Below, piece after piece: positions 54,928 through 62,897 of a stretch of DNA of 62,897 nt. The notes under the pieces were generated by a model. It worked only from the letters and a program-made list of their open reading frames with translations. It was not told where the DNA came from and searched no databases. The stretch comes from a virus. The number at the start of each line of letters is the position of its first letter. The first letter of the stretch is position 1. Both the position numbers and the translations under genes were made by a program. The stretch covers positions 1 to 62,897 of the IMG/VR virus record IMGVR_UViG_3300025030_000106; one strand, written 5' to 3'.

Positions 54928-55374
54928 ATGTCAAAGTTTACTTTCAAGGCAATGGTCGCTGAAGGCGACCTGACAACCGCCAAACTCGGAACCGGCACTG
55001 TGGCGGCTTCCGGCGACCTCAACGGTAACGACATCGGCAAGCCGGTCAAGCTGACCGCGGCCGACACCTACGGCCTGTGCTCCAATGGTGACCAGATCGA
55101 CGGTTTCCTGTATTCCGTGGAGTCCTACACCGCTGATGGCTATGCTGTCGGCACCGTACAGCTGAGCGGCCGGCGCCGGGTGGAGCTGGGCGGCAACAGC
55201 GCCGTCGGCACCCTCGTGCAGTCTGGCACCAACGCGGCGCGGACCGTGGCGCCGACCAATGGCCTGGGCGTTGTCGTCGAGCACACCCATGTGACAGCGA
55301 CCCGCAAACTGTGGCGTGTAATCTCCGGGACTGGCCTGTCCGGCGACACTACCTGCATCATCGAGAAACAGTAA
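54928..55374 (+). CDS. Head decoration protein
   Basis: 148 residues (SD AGGAGG). Beta-rich, Gly/Thr-rich (GTGTVAASGDLNGNDIGKPV) and directly before the major capsid gene, the usual place for a decoration protein that stabilises the shell. Identity by position and composition. Confidence 0.65.
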   Translation: MSKFTFKAMVAEGDLTTAKLGTGTVAASGDLNGNDIGKPVKLTAADTYGLCSNGDQIDGFLYSVESYTADGYAVGTVQLSGRRRVELGGNSAVGTLVQSGTNAARTVAPTNGLGVVVEHTHVTATRKLWRVISGTGLSGDTTCIIEKQ

Positions 55375-55404
55375 CTCATCGAGCCTATTGGAGGGCAAAC
55401 AAAA

Positions 55405-56604
55405 ATGGATAAGACAAAGGTATATTTCACCGATGCAGCAGGGCTTCGCCAGGAGGCGTCTTTTGGTCCCAGCCTGTACCGGGCCGCCATGGACAAGAAC
55501 ATGACGGTTCGGCAGTACATCAACAGCGAATTCCCGACCGCGGCCGACGCCAAGCACGACACCTTCGTGCAGATGTGCGCCTCGGCGGGCCTGCAGTTTA
55601 AGCAGGACAAGACCCTGGGCGTCAACAGCGCCCCGCTGCGGGTTATTCTTGACGGCCCGGTCAGCCCTGATGCCGCCGGCATCACCGGCAACACCAACCC
55701 GGTTCAGTCCCGCATCCTGTTCCCGGCAGCGATCCTCGAGTACATCGAGAACGCGATGGCCGTCGACCGCACCTCGGTCATCTCGGCCTTTGACCAGACT
55801 GTGGCCCTGACCACCACCGTGCCCAATGCCCGCATCGAGCGCCCGGTGATCAGCTATGCTGGTAAAGACGGCCCGCAGGACTCCCGTTCCCAGGTCATCT
55901 CTCAGTTGACCAAGCCGCCGGCGATGTTGTCCATCACCGCGTCCGAGGTCACCAAGAAGATCCCGACCCGGTCGATCGGCCTTGAGGTCTCTGATGAGGC
56001 CCTGCAGTCGACCACCCTGGATCTGGTTGGGCTGGCCCTGCGCCGGCAGACGGAGGTAGAGGGCTATGCTATGGCCGGCGAGGCGCTCATCGATATGCTG
56101 AGCGGCGACGTTGACAACGGGCAGTCTGCCCTGTCTCAGGTAAAAGCTGACACGCTGGATTCTACCATCGTGGCGGCCGGGGCGCTGACTCAGTCTGCAT
56201 GGGTGCAGTGGCTCTACACCAACCTGCAGTCCCGCCAGATCGACTGGGTCTTCACCGACCTGGCCGGCGCCCTGGCCATCGAGAACCGGACCGGCAAGCC
56301 GGTTATCACCGGGGATGATCCCAACAGTCCGCGGATCGACACCATCTTCAACATTGCCTTCCCGCAGTTGGTGAAGAATGTGAAGATGTTCATCGTGCCC
56401 TCTGACTGGGGTTGGACGGCCAACACCATCATGGGCATTCAGAGCGCCTACGCCATTCACAAGTTTGTGAATTCCTCGGCCGAGTATTCTGCCATGGAGC
56501 GATTCGCTCTGCGGAAGGGTCAGGGCCTGCGCTTTGACTTCGGCAATATGTACGAGCGTATGTTCGACGGCGCATTCTCCGTGCTGAGCTTGACGTTGAC
56601 CTAA
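55405..56604 (+). CDS. Major capsid protein
   Basis: 399 residues (SD GGAGG). Position after protease, scaffold and decoration genes, and a typical HK97-fold order: helical N-arm (LRQEASFGPSLYRAAMDKN), a long spine region, then a beta-rich end (NMYERMFDGAFSVLSLTLT). A strong palindromic terminator-like hairpin follows. Family not confirmed by search. Confidence 0.75.
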   Translation: MDKTKVYFTDAAGLRQEASFGPSLYRAAMDKNMTVRQYINSEFPTAADAKHDTFVQMCASAGLQFKQDKTLGVNSAPLRVILDGPVSPDAAGITGNTNPVQSRILFPAAILEYIENAMAVDRTSVISAFDQTVALTTTVPNARIERPVISYAGKDGPQDSRSQVISQLTKPPAMLSITASEVTKKIPTRSIGLEVSDEALQSTTLDLVGLALRRQTEVEGYAMAGEALIDMLSGDVDNGQSALSQVKADTLDSTIVAAGALTQSAWVQWLYTNLQSRQIDWVFTDLAGALAIENRTGKPVITGDDPNSPRIDTIFNIAFPQLVKNVKMFIVPSDWGWTANTIMGIQSAYAIHKFVNSSAEYSAMERFALRKGQGLRFDFGNMYERMFDGAFSVLSLTLT

Positions 56605-56619
56605 ACTTACACCCCGAGA

Positions 56620-56646
56620 GCGGGCCCGACGTCGGGCCCGCCTTTC
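56620..56646 (+). terminator. Terminator-like perfect palindrome after the capsid gene
   Basis: GCGGGCCCGAC directly followed by GTCGGGCCCGC, a 22-bp perfect palindrome with GACGTC at its centre, then CTTTCTC. The T-run is weak, so it may only partly terminate. Confidence 0.6.
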
Positions 56647-56659
56647 TCAAGGAGTCATT

Positions 56660-56881
56660 ATGGCAAGGTTGAAAAAAGAAGACTCGGAAACCTCCGAAGC
56701 GGCCCCGGAGGAGAAGGTGGAGAAGGTCGAGAAGAAGGTCCGGCGCTTTGTCGGCAAAAGGTTCGCTTATTACCACCCCTTCCAGAACAAGGCCATCCCT
56801 TTGGGTGGCGACGGGGTTGTGTTGGAGATGGATAGCTGGCTGGACTGTCAGGTCAAGGCCGGCTATATCGTTGAAGTTTAG
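56660..56881 (+). CDS. Small charged head-region protein
   Basis: 73 residues. N-terminal Lys/Glu-rich segment (ETSEAAPEEKVEKVEKKV), then a short beta domain. Between capsid and connector genes, so possibly a head-completion protein. Confidence 0.6.
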   Translation: MARLKKEDSETSEAAPEEKVEKVEKKVRRFVGKRFAYYHPFQNKAIPLGGDGVVLEMDSWLDCQVKAGYIVEV

Positions 56882-56896
56882 GTTGAGGGACTCCCT

Positions 56897-57574
56897 GTGA
56901 ATATCACGACCTATACCAGCTATGCGGAAGTCAGGGCAGTTCTGGGCGTTTCTGCCTTGGAACTCACTGACACCCAGCTGGCTCTTGGTATTTATGGGGA
57001 GTTTCTTTATCAAGAACTGTCTTCGATCAGTGGCATCTTGGCGCCGGACACGGTGTCCAGAAACCTGATCGAGCAGTTTACTTTTCTCTCAGCAGTATCT
57101 TCCGTAAGCCCGAGCAGCAGCCCAAGCAGCAGTGTGAGCAACAGCCCGAGCAGTTCAGCAAGCCCAAGTGCTTCTGTTTCGGCGAGCCCGAGCGAGTCGA
57201 ACAGCACCAGCCCGAGTGGCTCAGTCTCATCGAGTCCGAGTGCTTCTGCTTCAACTGCACCGGTTGCACAGCCGACGGCAAATCAAAGCCTGCTGCTGAG
57301 CTACATCAGGACCTTTGCCACCTATACAGTGGCGGCGAACGTCTCCGGGTCGATATCACTGCTGGCGCCGAAGACGATCTCCGACGGCAAGGCACTGACG
57401 ACACGGTTCTCTTCCGAGCGTACTTTCGAGGCAGTAGTTGCTGATGTCAATTATCGAAAGTCCGATCTGAAGCGAAAGATCCAAGATTTGTTCGGAACTA
57501 CGCTGGCAGACAAGTCCTATCTGGGTGTGGTTGCTCCGGCGATTGACGTTGTGACCAACGCGGCTTACGAGTAG
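56897..57574 (+). CDS. Head-tail connector-like protein with a Ser/Pro linker
   Basis: 225 residues from GTG 56897. Residues 1-66 (YTSYAEVRAVLGVSALELTD) and ~131-225 are helical, as in gp6/gp15-type adaptor proteins. Between them, residues ~68-119 are a Ser/Pro repeat (SPSSSPSSSVSNSPSSS). The same type of tract ends the tail tube protein at 60681. A long flexible insert in a ring-forming adaptor is unusual. Confidence 0.65.
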   Translation: MNITTYTSYAEVRAVLGVSALELTDTQLALGIYGEFLYQELSSISGILAPDTVSRNLIEQFTFLSAVSSVSPSSSPSSSVSNSPSSSASPSASVSASPSESNSTSPSGSVSSSPSASASTAPVAQPTANQSLLLSYIRTFATYTVAANVSGSISLLAPKTISDGKALTTRFSSERTFEAVVADVNYRKSDLKRKIQDLFGTTLADKSYLGVVAPAIDVVTNAAYE

Positions 57575-57581
57575 GGTTGCC

Positions 57582-58415
57582 ATGGACTTGCGAGACGCCG
57601 CCAAGTTCTTTGACAAAGAGATTTTCAAGGACTATTACAGCTCCTCGACGTTTTACGGGCAGGTTGGCCCGTTCGCTGAGAGCACCAGGTCAGGGCCGGC
57701 AACACCGCGGCGGGTCTTGTCGGTGGCGCCTGACGTTTCTATCCCGGCCCGGAAAGTGGTCAAGATGGTCAGTTCCGGCCGGAATTACATCGTCGGGATC
57801 CTCAACGAGGACTACTGGTTTAATGGGGTGATCCGGAAGAAGTATCCGATGATCCCAGTGGATACGCAGGTACGACTGGGCAATGTCGGAACGCACCTCG
57901 CCGGGTCCGGGTACTCATCAGACGTCTTCATGTTCCTGACATATGTCCGCCGGGTGCCACTGGAGGAGGAGTCCTCGCTGTTTTACGCCGGGTATGAGAT
58001 CCACTTCTCGGCATATGAAACTGTTGCCAACGACAGCATCATCAAGTTTGGCAACGACTATTTCCGGGTAAAGGTGGCAGCGTCAATCGACGGCGCCGGC
58101 TTCGGGATGTGCGAGGCGGTGAAACTGGAGTCGCCGATGACGACGGTGACCTACACGAAGAAGGGCACGGTTTACGATCCGGCGACGGACACGCACGGAT
58201 CAACAGTGCTCGCGGGGGTAGCAGCCTTCATCGAGCCGACGAGGTTCAACTTCCTGTTCACTTACCCGGCGTTTGAGAAGGTCGAGCCAGGCGACAAGAC
58301 GGTCTCAGTGCTGAAGACAGCTGTGAACGCGGCTAAGGCTGGGGACACAGTTGATGCACGAAATGTTTTGGCAGTACGGGATGCTTCGACGTACTGGGTT
58401 CTTCACTGCAGGTAA
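57582..58415 (+). CDS. Head-tail joining protein
   Basis: 277 residues, beta-rich, two similar halves possible. Position between the adaptor and the gp10-like gene fits a head-closure or stopper protein. No motif confirms it. Confidence 0.55.
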   Translation: MDLRDAAKFFDKEIFKDYYSSSTFYGQVGPFAESTRSGPATPRRVLSVAPDVSIPARKVVKMVSSGRNYIVGILNEDYWFNGVIRKKYPMIPVDTQVRLGNVGTHLAGSGYSSDVFMFLTYVRRVPLEEESSLFYAGYEIHFSAYETVANDSIIKFGNDYFRVKVAASIDGAGFGMCEAVKLESPMTTVTYTKKGTVYDPATDTHGSTVLAGVAAFIEPTRFNFLFTYPAFEKVEPGDKTVSVLKTAVNAAKAGDTVDARNVLAVRDASTYWVLHCR

Positions 58416-58420
58416 GGGCT

Positions 58421-58945
58421 ATGGCTGGAGTCTTTCTCACCATCAACACAGATTTTAACGCTCAGGTAAAGCGTGAGATCCGGGAAATGGAACTCAAGCT
58501 GGGCCGGGTCTTTTCTGGCATTGTTGAGGAGGCCTTTGTCAATCTTGTGCTGGAGACGCCGCAGTATTCAGGAACGATGGCGGCATCGTGGAATATGACA
58601 GTGAACAGGGCCAGTTTCCGAGTTTCCGGAAATTTTCCTTTTCCGGAAAATCCCTATCAGAAGGGGGATCTGCCGGCAGTGATGGAAGCTCTGGGGAAGG
58701 CACAAGGGAAGTCAAAGTCGTTCAAAGACCGGTTCGAGGCCAAGGGCTGGACGATTGAAGTGGCCAATGGAGTTGACTACGCCTCGAATGTGAACGACGG
58801 AGACATCAAGCTCAGATCAGAGGTCGGGCACAGCCCGGGGTTTGTGGAGCAGTTTATGATGCGGGTGCAGGGCGCCGTGGCTTATTCTGATTCTGACTGG
58901 AACTACTATGCGAATACTGACTTTCTCGGGATAGGTGCAGCATGA
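58421..58945 (+). CDS. HK97 gp10-like neck/tail completion protein
   Basis: 174 residues. VEEAFVNLVLETPQYSGTMA and ASWNMTVNR follow the gp10 pattern (helix, then TPVxTGxLxxSW). These proteins sit in the neck between head and tail. The stop overlaps the next start (ATGA). Confidence 0.7.
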   Translation: MAGVFLTINTDFNAQVKREIREMELKLGRVFSGIVEEAFVNLVLETPQYSGTMAASWNMTVNRASFRVSGNFPFPENPYQKGDLPAVMEALGKAQGKSKSFKDRFEAKGWTIEVANGVDYASNVNDGDIKLRSEVGHSPGFVEQFMMRVQGAVAYSDSDWNYYANTDFLGIGAA

Positions 58946-59346
58946 CGTTTGAAGAGTTGAGAGAGACGATTATGGCGGCCTTCCAAGCTGCGCACGATAC
59001 GTCGTACCCGACGACTCTAGTGGACTATCCGAACCGGCCCAAGGTCGACGTCGAGACTCAGGTTAATCCTTGGGTCAGGGTCGAGCTGGCGATCAATAAC
59101 CAGAAGCAGTTGTGCCTGGGCAGTGATTTCACCCGGGTGAGCGGGTGGTTGTATATTGTGACGAATGTTCAAACTGGGGAGGGCACGAGGTGGCAGACCC
59201 AGTATACGGATTTTTTAGACACCAATTTCTCGCTGAAGACGATCAATGAGATCCTTTTCAGGGAGCTTGTCCCATTGCCAGGGGTGAGTTATCCGGCTTG
59301 GCACACGGTTCGGAATGTGCTGCCATTTACTTTTGAAAAATATTAA
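58942..59346 (+). CDS. Tail terminator protein
   Basis: 134 residues. MTFEELRETIMAAFQAAHDT followed by strands resembles the gpU-type tail terminator (minor tail protein that caps the tube). Position directly before the tail tube gene supports it. Confidence 0.68.
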   Translation: MTFEELRETIMAAFQAAHDTSYPTTLVDYPNRPKVDVETQVNPWVRVELAINNQKQLCLGSDFTRVSGWLYIVTNVQTGEGTRWQTQYTDFLDTNFSLKTINEILFRELVPLPGVSYPAWHTVRNVLPFTFEKY

Positions 59347-59361
59347 CGGAGGATCTTAAAC

Positions 59362-60681
59362 ATGCCTGCTTCTGCAAGTGCTGCTCAAGTACGATACCTT
59401 GAAGAAGTTGTCCGCGGGACAACTCCTTCCGGGAACCCTACTGAGATCAGGGTTACTGGTGAGTCCTTAAACCAGAGTGTCGAGTCTGCCGCCAGCCAGG
59501 AACTCCGTGATGACCGGATGACTCCTGACAGTATTTTGACTGGCGGTCAAGTTGGCGGAGCCCTGAACTTCGAGATGTCGTTTGAAACCTACGACACGTT
59601 CCTCGAAGCTCTGCTTGCCGGAACCTTTGCCACGATCGGGACCGACAGTACGGACCCGGTGGCGGATGCGACGTTCTCCTCAACGGATAACAGTCTGAAC
59701 TCTGCCGGCAACAGTATTCCTTACACCTTGATTGCTCTGGGGCAGTGGGTTCGAGTAGCAAGTGCCAGGACCGCGGCGAACGTTGGTATTTATCGGGCGT
59801 CAACGACTGTCGCTGCTACTGGTGCGAAGCTGCGGTTTGACACCGCGGTCAAGACGGTGACGACTGATGCCGTAGCGCATATGGCGACTATCTCCTCGGC
59901 CCGGCTGAAGAATGGTGTAGCTGCCCTACGGACATTCTCGATGGAAAAAGAGTTCACTGATGTCAGCCAGCACTTTATGTTTACCGGGTGTGGTGTTGAG
60001 TCAGCCAGCCTTGACTTCTCGACGGGGTCGATGCTGACCGGGTCGTTCAACTTCCTGGGACAAAGTTGTACCCGGGCGACCGCTACTCAGTTCCCCTCGG
60101 GGCTGGGTTCGGTAGTTGCAGCGACGACTTCACCGGTTATGAACTCTGTACAGGGGACCACGGTTCTTCTGGACGGGGCATCGCTGGGTGAGAGCTGTGC
60201 TGAGTCGTTTTCTCTGAATATCGGGACAGGGCTTCGCGGCATCCGATGTTTGGGCAGTGGCCTGGGGTTCTCAGCCCTTGTTCTGGGTACCTTTGAGATC
60301 ACGGCCAACCTTAACATTTTCTTCGGGGCGGCGTCTTCGGCTGCGGTTTATGACAAGATGATCCTGAATCAGCCGCTGTCGTTCGCGATCGCGGTCTCTG
60401 ATGCTAACGGTAAGGGGTATGGGTTCAACCTGGATCGGGCGAAACTGTCCAGCTGCGAAATCGTGGCCGGTGGGATCAATACCGACGTCATCATGAACCT
60501 GGGCCTGACGGCAACGATCGACACGGTTTCCAACGCGATGATCAGTATTGATCGTTTTGGTGACACCGGGCCGAGCGGGGCTGCCAGTGCGAGCCCGAGT
60601 TCTTCTAACTCTTCGAGCCCGACGACAAGCCCAAGTTCGAGTGTGTCGGCTTCACCTTCATCCAGCCCGAGCGCTTCTTAA
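59362..60681 (+). CDS. Tail tube protein with a Ser/Pro C-terminal tail
   Basis: 439 residues. RVTGESLNQSVESAASQELR DDR is the typical start of phage tail tube proteins, and the chain is beta-rich throughout. Residues ~403-439 are a Ser/Pro tract (SASPSSSNSSSPTTSPSSS), matching the insert in the connector at 56897. It polymerises into the non-contractile tube. A strong terminator follows. Confidence 0.82.
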   Translation: MPASASAAQVRYLEEVVRGTTPSGNPTEIRVTGESLNQSVESAASQELRDDRMTPDSILTGGQVGGALNFEMSFETYDTFLEALLAGTFATIGTDSTDPVADATFSSTDNSLNSAGNSIPYTLIALGQWVRVASARTAANVGIYRASTTVAATGAKLRFDTAVKTVTTDAVAHMATISSARLKNGVAALRTFSMEKEFTDVSQHFMFTGCGVESASLDFSTGSMLTGSFNFLGQSCTRATATQFPSGLGSVVAATTSPVMNSVQGTTVLLDGASLGESCAESFSLNIGTGLRGIRCLGSGLGFSALVLGTFEITANLNIFFGAASSAAVYDKMILNQPLSFAIAVSDANGKGYGFNLDRAKLSSCEIVAGGINTDVIMNLGLTATIDTVSNAMISIDRFGDTGPSGAASASPSSSNSSSPTTSPSSSVSASPSSSPSAS

Positions 60682-60706
60682 AGTACTCAGGTTTTCAAAG
60701 CTCAAC

Positions 60707-60741
60707 AAAAAGCAGGAGGCCTCAGGCCTCCTGCTTTTTTT
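60707..60741. terminator. Strong bidirectional terminator
   Basis: AAAAAGCAGGAGGCC-TCA-GGCCTCCTGCTTTTT, 15-bp stem with T-runs on both strands. It ends the head-tail operon on the plus strand and the regulator at 60722 on the minus strand. Confidence 0.88.
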
Positions 60742-60901
60742 CTTGTTCCAGAACCCTGCCAAACAGGTCGTGTCCTTCGATCAACCGTTGAAGTACTGCT
60801 GAGTTGTTCAACCCGGTCTTGTTACAGATCAGCGCGAGCTTTTTCTGATGAAAAGGTGTGAGGGTTATCTGCACTATTTTGTTATCTTTCTTAATCGCCA
60901 C
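60722..60901 (-). CDS. Ribbon-helix-helix (Arc/CopG-like) regulator
   Basis: 59 residues from GTG 60901 (SD GAGAGG). KDNKIVQITLTPFHQKKLAL, then ICNKTGLNNSAVLQRLIE: one strand and two helices, the ribbon-helix-helix layout. It is on the opposite strand between two tail genes, has its own promoter (60942) and ends inside the shared terminator. It may repress or time the tail genes that follow. Confidence 0.68.
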   Translation of the reverse strand: MAIKKDNKIVQITLTPFHQKKLALICNKTGLNNSAVLQRLIEGHDLFGRVLEQEKKQEA

Positions 60902-60941
60902 GCTTGACCTCTCTAGTAAAAGTTAATGACTCAATGACTTC

Positions 60942-60970
60942 TTTATATACGATTCCACTTGATATTGCAA
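60942..60970 (-). promoter_or_regulatory. Promoter of the ribbon-helix-helix gene
   Basis: TTGCAA (60965-60970), 17-bp spacer, TATAAA (60942-60947) on the minus strand, ~40 bases before GTG 60901. Confidence 0.55.
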
Positions 60971-61024
60971 GTTGCATCTGATATCTTTAGAGTAACTTTA
61001 ACCCCTCTATAGGAGATTGCAGTT

Positions 61025-61435
61025 ATGCTCGACATCGACAAGGTATTCGGTTTTGACGAAAAGATGGCCAAAGACGGCGTGAAGATGATCCTCGACATCA
61101 AAGGGGAGCAGTTCTTTCTCGTGCGCCGAACCCCTAACCCGGACTACGAGCGACAGCTGGGCCAGGAGTATCGCCGGTATGAGAAGGTCCTTAAGCTGAA
61201 GACCCCTGAGTCGGAGGAGCTGTCTCAGAAGCTGATGGCAGAAGTCTTGGCCAAGACCGTGCTGATTGGCTGGGGTGGAATCTCGGTCAAGGGCAAGAAG
61301 CTGGAGTTCACTGTCGAGAATGCCACCAAGCTCCTGCTTGACTACCCAGCGCTGCGGACGTCAATTATTGACTTCGCTCAAGAGGCCAGCAATTTCCGGC
61401 CCACGGACGACCCGGCTGAAATAAAAAAGCCTTAA
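61025..61435 (+). CDS. Tail assembly chaperone, short form (gpG-like)
   Basis: 136 residues (SD TAGGAGA). MLDIDKVFGFDEKMAKDGVK starts a chaperone-type protein; the end (LRTSIIDFAQEASNF) is typical of tail assembly chaperones that recruit tube protein to the tape measure. A canonical slippery site lies three codons before the stop. Confidence 0.78.
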   Translation: MLDIDKVFGFDEKMAKDGVKMILDIKGEQFFLVRRTPNPDYERQLGQEYRRYEKVLKLKTPESEELSQKLMAEVLAKTVLIGWGGISVKGKKLEFTVENATKLLLDYPALRTSIIDFAQEASNFRPTDDPAEIKKP

Positions 61436-61812
61436 TTCCTTACATCGACTGGTCGGTCGAGTGGGGTGAACACATAGCGGTGCTTGAGAGTGCTGCCAAA
61501 TCTGGCAACATTCCTCAAGCACTTCGAAATCGTCCAACAGTGGAGTGGTGGCACATTTCACTGGTACATGACTTTTCAAGGCTTCACCAATCAAGAACAT
61601 ATGGCATGTCTGGGGCTAATCCCCTTGACTTGCCTTCTATTATTGCCTACAATGAAGCAGTCAGTAAAGAACCAATGGAGTTCTTTATCGACATCATGCA
61701 GGAGTTGGATAGCACTTTTCTGAAAGCTGAGAGAAAAAAGGCCGAAAGAAAAGGTAAAGCGAAAAAAGTAACTAACTCTTCCAGTACCAAGGGCCGGAAA
61801 TCGGGGCGGTAA
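61025..61812 (+). CDS. Tail assembly chaperone, -1 frameshift fusion (gpGT-like)
   Basis: The heptamer A AAA AAG (61423-61429) is in the right phase (codons ATA AAA AAG). A -1 slip there continues as GCC TTA ATT with no stop to 61812, adding 128 codons including an EWWHISLVHDFSR region and a Lys-rich tail (AERKKAERKGKAKK). The second ORF lacks a good start of its own, which supports frameshifting as in lambda G/T. The long form links chaperone and tape measure. Confidence 0.82.
61423..61429 (+). promoter_or_regulatory. -1 ribosomal slippery heptamer
   Basis: AAAAAAG in zero-frame spacing A AAA AAG, three codons before the chaperone stop. Same motif as the efficient E. coli slippery site. Confidence 0.85.
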
Positions 61813-61816
61813 TTAA

Positions 61817-62897
61817 GTGCGAAGAGCTCACAAAATAAAGTTAAAGCCAAACAATAAGCAAGCCACTTTCTTTAAGAAAGCCTGTGGTGTCCGACGTCTG
61901 GCTTTTAACTGGGGTCTGGCGGAGTGGAAAAGACAATACGAAGCTGGGGAGAAGCCCTCTACCTCTGGAATCAGAAAACAGTTCAACGCTTTGAAGAGGT
62001 CAGATTTCCTGTTTGCTTATGAGACTCCTGCAGGAGTAACTGCCCAAGCGTTTTCTGATCTTGACACTGCCTTTAAGAACTTTTTCAGAAAGACGTCAAG
62101 GTACCCAAGATTCAAAAAGAAAGATCAACGAGATGCTTTTCGATTAGATAACCAAAAATTTAAGCTTGATGGTAAAAGTATCAGGATACCAAAGTTGGGC
62201 TGGGTAAGAATGCAGGAGTCTCTCAGACTCTCAGGTAAGCTCTTATCAGCAACGGTGAGTAAAGAAGCAACAGGTTGGTTTGTATCTATCTTGGTAGAGA
62301 TTCCAGACGGTTCTGAATGCAGCGATAGCCAAGTGTATTCAGCCGTTGGCGTTGATCTCGGGATAGATAAATTGGCAGTGCTCTCTAACGGGAGAATTTT
62401 TGAGAATCCCAAGACGACAAAGAAATATGAAAAGAGACTTCGACGGCTCAATAAATCCCTGGCCAGGAAAAAGAAAGGTAGCAATAATCGAGAGAAAGCA
62501 AAAAAGAAGCTGGGCCTTTTGCATTCTAGAATCAGAAACGTCAGGAAAGACGTTTTGCATAAGTTGACGTCATACCTTGCTGATAACTATTCAGACATAT
62601 GTATAGAGGATCTGAATACATCAGGAATGGCGAAGAACCGACGTCTTGCAAAGAGTGTTCAAGACGCCTCTTTTTCTGAAATTAGAAGGCAACTTGTTTA
62701 TAAATCTATCAGAGTTCACGTCGTGGGGAGGTTCTTCCCAAGCACAAAGCTCTGTATGAGTTGTGGTCAGTTGCATGACATGCCGTTAAATAAGAGAACT
62801 TTCCAGTGCTCTTGTAATGGTGTCTCTATTGATAGAGACCTTCACGCAGCTCAAAATATACTACGGGCGGGTTGCCCGAACGTCAAGCCTGTGGAGA
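61817..62897 (+). CDS. tnpB: TnpB-family RNA-guided nuclease, N-terminal 360 codons (cut by window end)
   Basis: Starts at GTG 61817, 4 bases after the chaperone stop. VRRAHKIKLKPNNKQATFF leads the same protein as the copy at 33211-34380, clearly similar but with many substitutions in the first half. RuvC Asp (VGVDLGI), Glu (CIEDLN) and the third Asp (SIDRDLHAAQNIL) are intact. No zinc-ribbon gene precedes it. It sits where the tape measure gene is expected, so the element has inserted between tail genes. The last ~20-30 residues are beyond the window. Confidence 0.9.
   Translation, partial: MRRAHKIKLKPNNKQATFFKKACGVRRLAFNWGLAEWKRQYEAGEKPSTSGIRKQFNALKRSDFLFAYETPAGVTAQAFSDLDTAFKNFFRKTSRYPRFKKKDQRDAFRLDNQKFKLDGKSIRIPKLGWVRMQESLRLSGKLLSATVSKEATGWFVSILVEIPDGSECSDSQVYSAVGVDLGIDKLAVLSNGRIFENPKTTKKYEKRLRRLNKSLARKKKGSNNREKAKKKLGLLHSRIRNVRKDVLHKLTSYLADNYSDICIEDLNTSGMAKNRRLAKSVQDASFSEIRRQLVYKSIRVHVVGRFFPSTKLCMSCGQLHDMPLNKRTFQCSCNGVSIDRDLHAAQNILRAGCPNVKPVE
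62772..62897 (+). repeat. 126-bp terminal repeat, right copy
   Basis: Identical to 46-171 (see that entry); upstream bases differ, so it is a different tnpB copy. Confidence 0.85.

Noticed and set aside
54931-56460. 509-codon minus-strand ORF over the decoration and capsid genes
   Set aside because: Shadow ORF from high GC at third positions; no SD or motif, and the plus genes have proper SDs and order.
1-62897. Diversity-generating retroelement
   Set aside because: No reverse transcriptase motif and no adenine-variable template/variable repeat pair near the fibre-like genes.
1-62897. Complete circular genome
   Set aside because: The terminal overlap is inside tnpB and is preceded by mismatches, and the tape measure and tail-tip genes are missing.

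Overview
The window is most of a tailed-phage genome, probably assembled from a metagenome, roughly 50-55% GC by eye. No host or integration genes identify a bacterium. Lipobox lipoproteins, signal peptides, a GH108 endolysin and spanin-like membrane/coiled-coil genes suggest a Gram-negative host (inference). Terminase, portal, S49 protease-scaffold, capsid, tail terminator, tail tube and a frameshifted tail chaperone are present with no visible sheath gene, so a siphovirus-like non-contractile virion is likely. No integrase and no lysogeny module were seen.

Layout. (1) 1-8568, plus strand: end of a TnpB gene, two large signal-peptide-bearing surface or tail-fibre-like proteins, several small exported proteins and lipoproteins, a holin candidate, a spanin-like protein, a papain-like C1 peptidase, a DUF1353 protein, an HNH nuclease and the endolysin. 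(2) 49404 down to 8559, minus strand: one very long early block of about 100 mostly overlapping small genes. Replication and recombination genes lie at 9.6-22.6 kb: a split SbcC/Rad50-like ATPase, an SbcD/Mre11-like nuclease, a MazG-like enzyme, a RuvC-like resolvase, a three-domain DNA polymerase I and a primase-helicase. An SNF2-type helicase is at 27.5-28.9 kb, a prepilin-like protein and a tRNA at 32.3-32.8 kb, and a complete TnpB with its own zinc-ribbon partner and promoter/operator at 33.2-34.5 kb. The rest are small phage orphan genes, two of which carry tetrapeptide arrays. (3) 46.9-49.75 kb: a regulatory hub with a 715-bp gene-free stretch, duplicated promoter-plus-palindrome units, a GTTGAC hexamer array, dispersed GGTAGTTTTAAACTACC palindromes and divergent promoters. 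(4) 49755-61812, plus strand: the packaging, head and tail operon, interrupted by a counter-oriented ribbon-helix-helix regulator at 60.7-60.9 kb. (5) 61817-62897: the start of another TnpB.

The two window ends share 126 identical bases of tnpB but diverge upstream of that tract, so they are two different tnpB copies and not a simple circular overlap. The tape-measure and tail-tip genes expected after the tail chaperone are absent. The missing part of the genome probably lies between the two end copies.

The most unusual signals are: the dispersed GACGTT/GACGTC hexamers with a tandem array; the GGTAG...CTACC palindromes just upstream of ribosome binding sites; a Rad50-like ATPase split at the zinc hook; a TnpB plus zinc-ribbon module with its own operator; and a phage-encoded class III-type prepilin. 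Start sites are my choices from Shine-Dalgarno (SD) position and gene overlap. All family assignments are from motif reading, not searches.
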